From positions 434,001-498,000 of the forward strand of contig JAVHKY010000044.1 in the NCBI GenBank assembly GCA_035079385.1: 64,000 bases of DNA. Reading direction: 5' to 3'. The DNA comes from Aspidiotus rigidus (Eukaryota; Arthropoda; Insecta; Hemiptera; Diaspididae). This document shows positions 1-11,230 of the stretch, in pieces (position 1 is the stretch's first letter; the number at the start of each line of letters is the position of its first letter). The translations under genes were made by a program, and so were the position numbers. The notes under the pieces are model-generated. The model did not search any database. It was not told where the DNA came from and was given only the letters and a program-made list of their open reading frames with translations.

Positions 1-1549
1 TGAAAGCATCGATCGCAGGAATAATACCTACTCTAGGATACACGCGAACCGTTATAAGTCATAGTATTTTAGATAGGTGTCAGCTGATAAAGATGGTGAA
101 AATTTCCAGGTATTCAGTGTACATACTGCACTATATGTCAACGGAAGATAATTCGCGGGTTGCACATTGACCCGTACCTCGTACTCCTAAACAATGCTCG
201 TAAAATCACAAAATGAATCTCTCAGTGCATGGAGGTTCTTAGTCTATTATTATTATTCCGGATATTAGGATGGGTATAGCCGGGACGTCGCGTCGTTTAC
301 TTGTTCTCGCCGGTCCATGAAAGATCCTTAAAATTTATACAAGTCGAAGATAAAAGAAAATGAATAAATAGGAATTATCGTAAAAAAAAAAAAAACTGTA
401 TTACAGCGGTAATTACAAGTAAGAAAGAAATAAATTAATTGTACTCGTACACATCCGGCGTGGTAGAGTTTTTATTTTCGTTATTTTCAGAGCGTAACGA
501 TATCGCCATCCGAAATAAATGGCGTACCTACTCGGTGTAATGAAGTATCCAACGATGCTTTTAGTGGTGTGATGTAGAACCTCTTACTACATGATACTCT
601 GTATACCTAACTGAAATATTAATTAACTCGTTTTCCGGGCCTTTTGGAAATCTTCGCTTCGGAACAACGCGGGTATAACTTCAGCAAATTTGTTCTGTAT
701 TTCTGCGGTTAATTGAGTACCTTGACTGCGAGTGCGTTGAGCTTTGTGATGCTCTGCTGCAGTTGAAGGTTGATGAGTACAGCCTGATAGGAGAACAACA
801 ATGACCCTGAAGCAAAGGCGGAGCCAGAAGGACGTTAGTATCCTCGGTTTTGTGATCGATTACGCTAAATAATTGAAAAATAAATAACACTCTCATCGTG
901 ATGCCTATTCATCCATTTTTGTCTAAACTGCGGATCTTCATCCGCTTCTTAGTTTTAATGCGACCTCCACGATGTCTTCAAAGAATCACGCGTTGTAGAT
1001 AAATGTTTTTTTTTTTGCTTCACAAGAATACTGAAGAAACAAGATCATATAACCGGAGTGAGTGTGTTCTATTGGTCAATAGGTTTTCTTATCGTGATTC
1101 CATGTCGTACTTCATTCCGTCAAATTATTAAAGGATTGAGAGATTAATGATACGAAATCACGGCACCTCAACAGGTAAGAAAGGTAATTCCAGCTAGTTC
1201 AAGTAAATCACACCCAAACTCCCAAGATTTTATTCAGATTTTTTCATACAAACTTTCATTCGCTCATTCTTCTAACCCGAATTTCTGGTCCTATCTTCAC
1301 AATTTCACTATCGATCCCTTCCTTCATCCATTCAAGAATTCGGTCTACTCAAATCAAGTTGTTGACTTCGGGGACTACATTGCCGTTTCCACGGAAGCCT
1401 TCAAAATTCATGACAACACCCGTTCGAGAGGAATACAATGACAAAGAACATAAACGTGAAATGATATTTTATGCCAACTGAAATAAATTAAAATGATGGT
1501 CAAAATTTCTTTTAAATTTCTTCATCGATCAGAAAATAACAAGCTACGC
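1..1549. other. No assignable gene; 3' flank of the secreted-protein gene
   Basis: I see no convincing exon here. A 71-codon minus-strand frame at 681-896 begins with a hydrophobic stretch but shows no splice support or recognisable motif. For the minus-strand gene ending at 1550, a canonical AATAAA on the minus strand (TTTATT on plus) occurs near 1229, and a weaker CATAAA variant occurs near 1467. Either could be the polyadenylation signal, so the 3' UTR would be about 80 or about 320 bases long. Confidence 0.4.
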
Positions 1550-3639
1550 TCATTCAAGAGAGAGCGACGATTGTGAACGACCACCTCGAGCAAGTTCTCC
1601 AAAATGCTGAATTGCCGTCGAGATTCTTCGTGCCAACTCTAACGTGACCGCATCCGCAGCGTAGAATACAGGGTTGAATAGGTCTGGATCGTGCGCTGCC
1701 AATTCTTCCACACTCTTCATGTTATGCTCCATGAAGTGCCACAGCCTCAGTCCATTACGATTTCTCAACATGGATCGCATACCCGAGATAAAGCCTCCTA
1801 CATCTGTATTAGGGGGGTACCTTGTTTCAACATCAGCCAAAACAGTGTCTATCTCTTGCGCATCTGTTGGCGAGAGACGAGAGATATTAGCGCCCACTGA
1901 AGTCAACTGTACGTATTGTTTGAACTTCTTGCTTACAGCTTCTCTATCTACTGAATCGCCACGAGCGGCTTGAGCCATTGCTACTAACTGACGGAACACA
2001 GGCACACTCCTTTCGCCAAGCTCGTGTATAACCCAATCTGCAAATGTGAGGAGAGGATTGAATATACTTGGATAAGAATCGGCTAATTCTTCGAATGGTC
2101 TCAGACCGGGCTCCATCAAATCCCATAACTTGAGGGCATCGCGATTTTTCACCAGAAAGCGCATATCTGAGGTGAATTCCCTGACTTTGGAGTCGGCAGG
2201 ATAGTTCGGTTCTAAACTCGTTATAACGGAATCGATCTGGGGAGCTGCACTTTCGGAGAGGCGATTGACGCTAGCAAGTACGGAAGCTAACTTTATGTAC
2301 TGCTTGAACTTATTTATGCCACCATTCGATAGAATCTGCGGTGCTTGATTTGAATCAGCCGACAAGTAAGCGGTGTCAAATCTGGTCGGAGATTCATTTT
2401 TCTGCTCTGCTATTGTGTCGATGTTGTTGTCGGTAAGTGTTTTACGTATACTCCTTGGCATGGAATCCCGATTCTGGTATTTATTTGGAGACTGCCACAG
2501 ATACTTCAGGGCAGAGAGAGCGGTTACTGTTTGCTGAAAAGCCAAAAATTAATCAGAACAAAGATTCAGAGCTGACTATTCGTGTAATTACGGATGGAGA
2601 ATGAATAGCTTGAAATTATTTCTGTTTTAGAGGAATGAAACGGAGATACCGATCTGGCTGGAGTTATTTGAACAGGAAGAAGTTCTTGAATAAAATGGGG
2701 GATATTCTCCATAGTCTTGAAATATTAGAGCTTCAATCTATATCGATCAGGATAGTGAGTGCAGAGTCGAATTGAAGCATGAAGTGGGTTTATAGGGTCC
2801 ACCAAAAAAATGTTGACAGTTGAATGGGAATTTGGACTAAATTTGTTGTAGCTCGAAAACGCAAAACGTGAAGTGTACAGTTTTCAGCCAAGTTGTGGAC
2901 TAAAAAGTGCGAAAATTGTCAAAAATTAAAAGTCTGTTCAACTTCCACATTTTGCTCGATCCGAAAGAGAAATTTAACACTGATTTCGAAAAAAATACCT
3001 GAATAATCCTATGAAGCTTGAAAGTGGTGGCATTCTTTCATTTCTTATTTCGGGAAATCTTGGCAAATTGGTCAATTTTTGGCACATTTTGGTACATAAC
3101 TTGGCTCAGAGAACACGTAAAAACTGTGAATTTGGCGCAAATTAAAGATAAAACTGAGATACAAATCTAATGTTTCGCGTTTTTGAATTACAACAAATTT
3201 AGTCAAAATCCTCATTTAACTGTTAATATTTTTTTGACGGACCCAGTGTTGTGTATGGGATTTTGGTTAGATTGATTCACAGGTTGAAATTCACGAATGG
3301 GATGCTCACGTAGAAGAAAAAACGAGGAGGAGTGGAGAGAGAGAAACAGAGAGAGGGCTTTTTCGTAAGAAATTTCTCGGGGTTTCTTCTTGATACAGGT
3401 TTTATTTAGTTTTCACAGATAAATTTTTGGGGATGCAGGACTTCCCCTCAAAATAACTCACCCACAAGATGAGAAAATGATAAGGATTAAAAGTTTGTTA
3501 CGCTTGAAGCGCATTCCAAACCAAATGGGCGAAGGCGATTTGAGGGACACATGGATCAATTTTCAGCTATACCCATTTCAATTACGCTTACCAAAAACAG
3601 CAACGCGCTGACGAATATCATCACCATTAAGGATTTCAT
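1550..3639 (-). CDS. Predicted secreted protein with two ~118-residue repeats (two exons)
   Basis: The product is about 343 residues and I do not recognise its family. Exon 1 (3639-3592) encodes MKSLMVMIFVSALLFL and ends at a GTAAGC donor. Exon 2 (2533-1550) begins after a TTTTCAG acceptor, and both junctions are in phase 0. The joined N-terminus is a typical signal peptide with probable cleavage after Val-Thr-Ala (about residue 21). A polar linker follows. Then come two homologous repeats, starting near residues 91 and 209, that share KFKQY, NRLS/SRLS, a conserved Tyr-Pro, M-R, R-N/NRN, LW-xx-ME and FNP. No cysteine is visible anywhere, which is unusual for an extracellular protein of this length and suggests a helical fold without disulfides. 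The intron (3591-2534) holds a palindromic MITE. The repeat arrangement indicates internal duplication. Binding, structural or secretory-gland roles are all possible, and the sequence does not decide between them. Confidence 0.8.
2795..3245. repeat. Palindromic MITE inside an intron
   Basis: The two ends are inverted copies beginning GGGTCC. Similarity runs for about 85 bases at high identity (2795-2880 against 3165-3245) and continues more weakly toward the centre, where both arms contain GCCAAGTT. The element lies wholly inside the intron of the secreted-protein gene. I cannot see a clear target-site duplication, so the superfamily is unknown. Confidence 0.75.
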
Positions 3640-3697
3640 TTTGCCACAGGTAAAAATTTACAAATCGAAAGTATACGAAACCAAAATTTCAACTGCT

Positions 3698-3726
3698 AAC
3701 TGAAAGCATGGCTCGAGCTTTAAATA
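3698..3726 (-). promoter_or_regulatory. TATA box and initiator of the secreted-protein gene
   Basis: On the minus strand TATTTAAA (3726-3719) lies 25 bases upstream of the A of TCAGTT (3703-3698), the arthropod initiator motif. This spacing is canonical. The start would give a 5' UTR of about 62 bases before the ATG at 3639. TATA-type promoters are common for tissue-specific, highly expressed secreted proteins, so restricted strong expression is a reasonable inference. Confidence 0.65.
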
Positions 3727-6700
3727 CTTATTTTCAGGCTGATTGTTGTCAATTCATTCCATTGATATTTTTTCGATTACACGTTTGAAAATTTTTGACT
3801 ATCGATCAGACTCGACTTCTTTACTTTGTCTCCCAAATTTTACAACAATAAATTGTCTACAGCTGTAGGAAAATTATTTTGATTGTATTGTAAACGTGCG
3901 TCGCCAAATAATATTCAAGTACAATGTACAGTTAATTAATAATTCAGGGTACATTTGCGGCGGTATGAGTGGCAGAATTCAAATAATTGTTCGCTCGAAT
4001 TATCATACAGATGATGTACAATTTATAAAGCTAATGACGTAGAAATAGGGCGTTCCACTCTCCTCAACAACAATATACTGGGATGGGAAAAAATAATCCA
4101 AGAATCCATTATTGCACTTTTTTACAGTAATAAGTAAAGGGTTTCAGGTGAAGTTACACAAGAAAGGTGAGTCATAATTCTACGATTTTTCTCAAGAAAA
4201 GACCATCAGTACACTTTGATGTTTAATCATTCAGATAAATGATAATCCCTCTCTCGCACCTTTCAAAACGCACAGGACTTTTCGAAGAAAATGCCTTGGA
4301 AAAACTGGTAACAGTCACGCAGAAATCAATTCCCCAGTCTCCTCTTTAACTTGAAGATCCCGTCAAGGCGAAATCTCACTCTCTTGTTCAAATTTGATCA
4401 ACGTCACTTCACTCACTCTCATCTTTTCCTCAGCCTCCATTACTTCGTCTCAGGTCATCATTCTCGTATTTCCTATCTGACATGATTATTCTGTCACAAG
4501 CTAATGATGCTCGAGTAGTTGCGGAAGAAAAAAAAAAGGCAGAAAGGAAAATACCTTGTTATTTTGAGCGGAGAAGGTACTAAGACCAAGAAATAGTTTA
4601 CAGCAAGGAAGTGAAATTACTATTGAAAGAACAATTAGTCCAACAAATAGCCTTTCTTGGAAAGTGAGCAGCATTTTCCTTCCGTTATTGCGTCACTCAA
4701 ACAAAATCATTTTTTTAAAACAATTTCTCGAAGGATAAGAAAAGAGTAGGGCGGGTAGATTTTCTCCTCTTTTATTCATCACCCATATGATTTATTGTAA
4801 ATATCCTGGTCCAACTCCAATTTCTCAAGAGTGGCTCTAAGAGACAGTTTGACAATATTTCAATACAGTGAAGAGAGGACAAGTTTCGGTACTATTACGC
4901 AACTTGCGAGAATGGAAAAATAAAATAATACGGAAAAGGAAGAATTGAGGACAATTTTGATGAAGTGAGGTCGAAAACAACACACAAGGAAGAGACAAGA
5001 GTGAATATTGAAGAACTAAGTTAATCAAAGGTCTGAAAACGTTATCCCTCTCTCCTCAATGAAACAAAATAATATTAATAAGACAACCATAATCCATATT
5101 TGAAAGAATTCAAAATCAATTCCAGACATACTCGTATAAATAAACGAATATACTTTAAAGGTCGAGCCGAATATCGAACGAATTAACTGTAAATTGAAAA
5201 GTGAAGGCAAGGTAATTAGAAAGAGTGCTTATGATGCGCAGTTATACAGACAATAATTCTACTTTCATTCTCAATTTTATTCACACCCAGAGCGAATGTT
5301 CGAATAATTGTTCCATTTCTCTTATCAGTCAGTACATTGTGTAAGTAAAATAACTATAAGAGAAAGATACCGGAGAAATTATACATCACGTTCGAATCCA
5401 CCAAAAGATTCGATAAATGTAACGTTGTTATAATGCAACAAATATCTTTTACGTGGTCGAAAATGAACGTCTCTACAAACGGATATACACCAACATTAAC
5501 ATCTCCCACACCTTTTTTCAATATAGATAAATACGTTTCTCTTGTGCCCAATTTCCTCCAAATTCCGTCCTCAAATAGACGACTGGATTTTCATTAACCT
5601 CCAAGAACGATACTTTCGGACTTCTGCAGCGTTTTTACTAGAACTCTTCCTACGAAGAATCCTAAGGTTCCTCAACACTAGTTGTATAACCTTACGACTT
5701 CTACCCTCCTCTCCTAGGCCCTAGCTTCTGAAATTCTCCTCCAAATTACAATTCTCTTTACTTTTCAGGCCCGCACTCTCCACACCTTTTTCCCTTTGTT
5801 GATTTTTTTTTACGACAGTTATACGTATATCCCGCCCAGATAAGACCCTGATCTTTCTGCCCTTTTCCGTAAATTTTTGTTCCATATGTAAAGGTCAGAT
5901 AGATGCTGTTCTAGCACTGGTTCGTATTTTCTCAAATTGATGTGTTATCATGAGCAGAGGTTCAACATATCACAATCAATAAGATCTCCAAGATACACCG
6001 TATCATTATACCGTCATTCATCTCTGGAACTGTGATGCATATGCGTCAGAATCTCTCGAAGGTGTGTGAGTAGCTTGTCTGTATTGGATCAGGGAAATAG
6101 CCAAACTACGGAATATTGCGTGCTCCGCGTTAACTCGTGCTACAGTTTCTCACGCCTATACTCCATGTAATACCGTGTAAGTAATACGTAAAAAGAAACT
6201 AACCAAAAACCGTTAGATTTGGACTGTGTAATGCGCGCAGCGCGCACGCCAAATTCTTCTCATGAGAGGTAATATATACAGTATTATTTACATCATCATT
6301 GACGTACCCATTGTCTCAAATTAGTGTGTTTTCTAAATGAAGCATGTTTGTGAATCGCGTACTGAGGTATGTAGAAAGCATTCACAGAATTTGAAATGCT
6401 GCGTATTGTATTGTTACCAGGCAACGAGATGGGAATAATTTGATTAGCGAGAGTGAATGGCATTGTCAACGTTTTGGGCTAATATTTAGCTCATTAGGGT
6501 GATGACGAATGAGTGAAAAATACGTTGTGCAAGTGTTTACAAAATTTTTCCGCGGTGAAATAAGACGAACTCCAATAGAGAAATTAATTTTTCACCGCGG
6601 TACCTTGTTTTTCATGTGTCCTTTGTCCATGACAAGTCTGATGCACGTCGCTAGGGAAAAAGCTGAGTCGACCTACAAATATAACAATGGGCCGTTGCAA

Positions 6701-6858
6701 TCCTATTCACCAATTTTCCATCATACGAGTTCCCATCTCCTTCGTTTCGCATCTGCCAGGTTTCCAACACCCCATATAGAGGCAGCACTCTTCTTTGTTA
6801 CACCTAAAACCTCAGCCCCTACTACCGATCAATGGACAGTCTGCATTGATCCTTGAGG
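3727..6858. other. No assignable gene; small hairpins
   Basis: No exon with convincing splice sites was found. A 115-codon open frame at 6509-6856 (plus) has no recognised motif and spans two hairpins. One is a perfect 11-bp inverted repeat CCGCGGTGAAA at 6550-6560 and 6590-6600. The other is a perfect 8-bp stem GATCAATG/CATTGATC near 6826-6850. I regard the frame as chance or element-derived. Confidence 0.4.
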
Positions 6859-7240
6859 CTCTAGCCCTATAAGAGGGGAGCCGTGGTCACGAAATGTGTC
6901 TAAATGTTGTCCCCCATGAGAAAATCAAAATCCAAAAAATTGGACACGCTCACCCATATGGGCTGTAGAGCCATTTTTAGGTCTAAAATCTAAATGGTTA
7001 TATGCCCAGCAATAATGATCGCAGAGCAATGAAACTCAGAGAAATTTGAGAAGATGTAGACGTGCATGCACCGTATTTCTTCAAAAAAAAAATCATCCAT
7101 ATTTTCTCCAATTAATTCTAGCAATTACATAACGTCAAACTCATTCGGTGGCGTCTGGGGAAATTTATTAATTTGATGCACCCTACCTTCAAGTATAACA
7201 TACATTAATATCACAGTCCCCGGTCAGGTGGAATATTCTC

Positions 7241-7990
7241 AATCAAATATATTAAATAAATTGTATGAAATTCAAAATATTTTATTTAATTTCAATTTTT
7301 TTATTCAAATTTATTTTATTAATTTTAATTAAAAATAAACAAATATTTGTTTTCATATAATTCTTATTATGAAATCATAACGAAAACGAATAATAAATAT
7401 TCGAACTCATACAAATAATAATGAAATTATAAATTTACATGATTATAAAAAAAAAAATATTATTATTGTTTAATTATTTATATTTTTACAAATTAAGTTA
7501 AATTCATCATTTAAAATTACTAAGATAAGTTGATAATTCAAAATATTTTTAATTTTTTCAATATTAAACTGATTAATTAATTTTATTGTTACTAAAAATA
7601 TTAATTATCTATCAACTTATTATAATTAATACTATATAAATAACAATTAAATTAAAATAAAAAAATTATAAATTTCATTAGTACATATATATATAAATAA
7701 ATTATAAAATAAAAACATTCCATAAATAAACGATTAGATATTATTTATAAGTTGATTATTTAATTTTGAAATTTAAAATTTAATCCAAAAATCATTTTCA
7801 AATACGGTAATAAAAAATTATTATTATTCATTTAATTTTTTCATTAATAATTTATTATTTTTTATTATAATAATAAAATAAGAATTTTGGTAACATCATT
7901 GAATCGATTATAAATTTTTATTAATTAAAATTTATAATTTTTTTTCAATTTCACAAATCAATATCAATTTGTCAAAAGAATCAATAGTGA
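7241..7990. repeat. Extremely A+T-rich core with internal inverted repeats
   Basis: About 750 bases are made almost only of A and T, in sharp contrast to the flanks. Within it, segments around AAGTTGATA at about 7525 and TATCAACTTAT at about 7610 form an inverted repeat, and AAGTTGATTATT recurs near 7750. No frame with a recognisable product exists. It could be the interior of the surrounding element, a mitochondrial control-region insert, or simple A+T-rich DNA. I could not identify mitochondrial genes in it. Confidence 0.6.
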
Positions 7991-8069
7991 ATTTCTGTGA
8001 TTGTAACAGGAATCTTGTTCTATGGGAGGTTTTTCGGAAAATTTGGCGCGCGCCGTCCAACCAAAAACT

Positions 8070-8986
8070 ATAGACCGCGTGAAATCAATAGTCATTGCTT
8101 AGGCTGAATAATACATTCACTTTCTTTACTTGAAAATATTTATTTTTATTTTTCTTCAAGTCGCAGCCGTAGGAGCCCTGCGCTTGCTTGAAGTAGAACC
8201 CCCCCGAGATGAAGGGATAATAATTCGAAAATTGACATTATTTTATGAGTATGGAAGTACAAGGAAAAATCCGTCTTCGATTGCGGGTTCGCGATGAAAG
8301 AATGGCGATCGCCCCGTGCTTGATTAGCCTTGATTGGAGCGGGGGAACACGCAAGTATCGTAAATGGAAGAGGAAGATGACAAAAACATTTATTCTGTTT
8401 GAGCTCGCGGTGAGATGAGAAAACGACCATCGTCCCGCGTTTGATCGAGGCGGGAAAATATGCGATAATTCTGACCTATGACGTCATCGAACTGTGCCGT
8501 CATAGGCTCCGCCCCCAAGCTATATACGATAGGAAAGGCATTTAGAAAATTTTCGTGTTCCGAGCTTTGCCGGCCGACCGGACAGCGGACGTTTTTTCCA
8601 ACCCCCGACAATATGTATAGAGTACCTCTCTTAAAATATTTTTGTCATCTTCCCCTTCCATTTGTATAAGACAACGAGAATTTTCGAATATTCCGCCCCC
8701 TTCATTCAAACGTGGGCCGATCGCCGTTCTCTCACTGCGAACCCATGACAGAAGACGATCCTCTCCTTGTATTGCCTTGCTCATAAACGCCAATTTTTGA
8801 AATATTCTCTCCTCATTTCGAGAGAGGATTCTTCCACTTCAAGCAAGCGCACGGCTCCCCGTAACACAGTTTGTACCGCTGCGACTACGGGAAAAACATG
8901 AATATACATTTTCAAGTAAAGAAAGTGAATATCAGGAGTGCGCATTATTCAGCCCGAATATTGACTATTGATTTCACACGGTCTAT
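8070..8986. repeat. Nested 0.9-kb palindrome
   Basis: The ends ATAGAC (8070-8075) and GTCTAT (8981-8986) begin arms that match over about 330 bases each. Shared blocks include GAAATCAATAGTCA, CACTTTCTTTACTTGAAAAT, GTGCGCTTGCTTGAAGT (with CTGCGC on the left arm), GGCGATCG, and GGAAGAGGAAGATGACAAAAA. The apex (about 8400-8640) includes TGACGTCA at 8479 and a G+C-rich segment related to the repeat at 32.5-32.8 kb. No coding frame is convincing. Open frames on both strands here are products of the palindrome. Confidence 0.75.
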
Positions 8987-9385
8987 CGCGGTAGCAGTCA
9001 TAGCTTACCACGTTGTTGATGAAAAAACCAGAGAAGTTCACCAAAATATTGATTTTTTTGGGAATGTTCCACATCACCGAGGACTGTGATACAAATGTAT
9101 GTTATACTAAGAATTTTCCAAGTGCCACCCTCTCGATTTTTCTCGTTAAATAAGTTCCAAGTTGTGTAATTGCTTGAAACTAATGATAAATTTTGCCAAG
9201 TTTCATCGCTCTGCAATCATTATCGCCCGAGGTACAGCCATTTGGATTTTGGATTTGAGGCCTACAAATAGCTCCGCAGGCAACATAGGTGAGCGGATGG
9301 GTCCAATTTTTTGGATTTCGAATTTTCTCATGGGGGACAACAATTCGACAAACATTTGGAACATTTTGCGACCAACCGGCTAGAG

Positions 9386-10023
9386 TTTTTAGCGCGAGAA
9401 CTTGGAGCAAGATATGTGCAGTATGATAGCCCACCCATTCCAAATTATTACTCATAAAACTTCGAAAATCTCGGCGAGACTAACGACGACGGCATACGAT
9501 CTTAAAATTACAATTGCTCACCTTTGCATTCATGCTTCGTCCGAATTAAAATAATAAATTACGTGTTCGCACGTTCGACCATAAACAAGAATACGCGCAT
9601 AATAATACACCGGTATTTAGTATTTGAACTACCGTTTAAAATGCTCTTCATAATCCGAATACAGTACTGCACGTCTACGTAGGTTTCTTAAATCCGCGGG
9701 TGTGTTTATTCAATATTTCTTTTATGTATAGCGAACACTTTACGTAAATAGCCGCTGGTGTAATGTATAATAAATTATTATTGCCTTTTTTTTTTCTCTC
9801 TTTGTCAGTCTTTCTCACTATTTCCCCACGTACGCTTCGGGTCGTTTAGATTCATTACGGTGTAATCGCTATCAACGCATTACCCTAGCTATACAGGAGA
9901 ATGAATTATACTGTACGCAAAACATAATTTTTTTATATTTTTCCATTTTGTACACTCACTACACAATGAGAACCGTCGAGGATGGTAGAGGGTCGCATCG
10001 AATAGCGAATATACGTATGTTTT
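9386..10023. other. No assignable gene
   Basis: Unique-looking sequence between the foldback element and the coiled-coil ORF. An AATATA-type polyadenylation variant for the minus-strand ORF may lie near 9930-9950 (minus-strand AAATATAAAAAAAT), but it is weak. Confidence 0.3.
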
Positions 10024-10704
10024 CTATTCCAGGTCTTCACGAAGCGCCCCGTTTCTCAATGGTAACAAGAATTTGGAATTCCACTGCCACAGTACATGTT
10101 GTATCTCGTCTAGCAGAGTTCGCCTATCAATGGATAGTTCCAACGCTCGAATGTTGACCGACGACAGACTTATACGTAGATGCTCGTTAAACGTTTTCAA
10201 AAAATTGTTTCTCGTCTGCTCTTCTTGTACTCGCTCTTCAAGTAGGAGCTTTTGCGAGGCCAAATGCGCCTTCTGATTGGTCAGATACCTGATGTTGCGC
10301 TGGACAGCTTCGTATTCATCTGGCTCTAGACGCGAAAAAAATTCCGAGCGCTGAGACTGATCCTGATGCGCTGCAGCCGCCGTCGCTTTGGTGGTGGCCG
10401 CACCCATCAATCGAGGCAATCGGTCCGGTCGCAATCGAACATGACCCACGTCCTCGTAACGTAGCGCGAGTTTGTTGTTGATTCGCGGCGAAAAAGTCAA
10501 CACGATCCTATTTTCCGATAAGTTGATATCATGATGATGCGAGGGAGTAACACGATCGTTGTCGACGGTGGTTCTGGGAGGGCACGGCGACGAGCGATCG
10601 CAGTGGTAGATCTGGTCTGCTGGTTGTTGCTGATGGTGTTTAAGCGCTTCGTCGCCCGGCTGTTGTACTGATTTCAGCTGGTGGTTGTTACGAGAAACGT
10701 GCAT
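10024..10704 (-). CDS. Hypothetical coiled-coil protein, 226 residues
   Basis: This is a single uninterrupted frame from ATG at 10704 to TAG at 10024, with an in-frame TGA a short way upstream that closes the 5' side. Residues 1-65 are polar and rich in Gln and His. Residues about 65-100 hold a small ordered-looking segment (ENRIVLTFSPRINNKLALRY). Residues about 120-200 are charged and heptad-like (SRLEPDEYEAVQRNIRYL, then QKLLLEERVQEEQ), which predicts a long helix or coiled coil. The C-terminus is short. There is no signal peptide or membrane segment, so an intracellular scaffold or adaptor is plausible. Codon use and length favour a real gene over chance, but I see no splice sites and no family I recognise. 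It could also be one exon of a larger gene. Confidence 0.5.
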   Translation of the reverse strand: MHVSRNNHQLKSVQQPGDEALKHHQQQPADQIYHCDRSSPCPPRTTVDNDRVTPSHHHDINLSENRIVLTFSPRINNKLALRYEDVGHVRLRPDRLPRLMGAATTKATAAAAHQDQSQRSEFFSRLEPDEYEAVQRNIRYLTNQKAHLASQKLLLEERVQEEQTRNNFLKTFNEHLRISLSSVNIRALELSIDRRTLLDEIQHVLWQWNSKFLLPLRNGALREDLE

Positions 10705-11230
10705 ATAATGGAAGAAAGAATGAATGACTTGTGGTCGAGAGATATTTTTTTTTCAACTTTTCCATAGAAATGACGCTCGGAAGTAAGGGTTCTCTGATCA
10801 TAAAATGCGAAGTTCTCTATTATTTAATGAAACAAATCGAAGGCTCGTCTTTCAAGTGAAGAAATCTCCAGAGGGTAGGAGGGGCGGCAGCCTACAACTC
10901 AAAAGAGGGTGAAACAAAATTATGGCACTTTTTTCAAATTTGACAAGATAATTCTTCGTGAATGGCACGGAAAAATACATAGCGTTATGAAAAAAGGTGA
11001 ACCACACAAAAACTTTTAAGATAGAATGATGGGAGATTGAGAAAAAATACGAAGGAAAAAGGATCAATACCAACTGACTTCTGGATGAAATCATTTCCAG
11101 GAAAAAAAGTTTCAAGACAACACATCATTGATAATGAAATTATGAAAAATTTCGAAAAACTCCTGGGCTACCTGTCGAAAATACGATGTATTGGGTCTAC
11201 ATCATACTACAAGGCACGTCGGGACCACGA
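10705..11230. other. No assignable gene
   Basis: Upstream flank of the coiled-coil ORF on the minus strand. I see no clear TATA/initiator pair. The last 100 bases may already belong to the LINE relic that follows. Confidence 0.3.

Larger units (their letters stand above)
6859..9385. mobile_element. 2.5-kb foldback-type element with ~350-bp inverted arms
   Basis: The left arm (6859-about 7240) is repeated in inverted orientation at about 9055-9385. Shared landmarks include CTCTAGCC at the very end, TTGTCCCCCATGAGAAAA, the run TCCAAAAAATTGGAC, and AGTATAACATACATT followed by TCACAGTCC and CGGT. No transposase-like frame is visible in either arm. The interior holds an A+T-rich core and a second nested palindrome, so this is either a composite of insertions or a non-autonomous foldback transposon that captured one. 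The superfamily is undetermined and I cannot see a clean target duplication. Confidence 0.75.

Noticed and set aside
6509..6856. 115-codon plus-strand open frame
   Set aside because: It crosses two hairpins, has no recognisable domain or splice sites, and runs up to the end of a foldback element.
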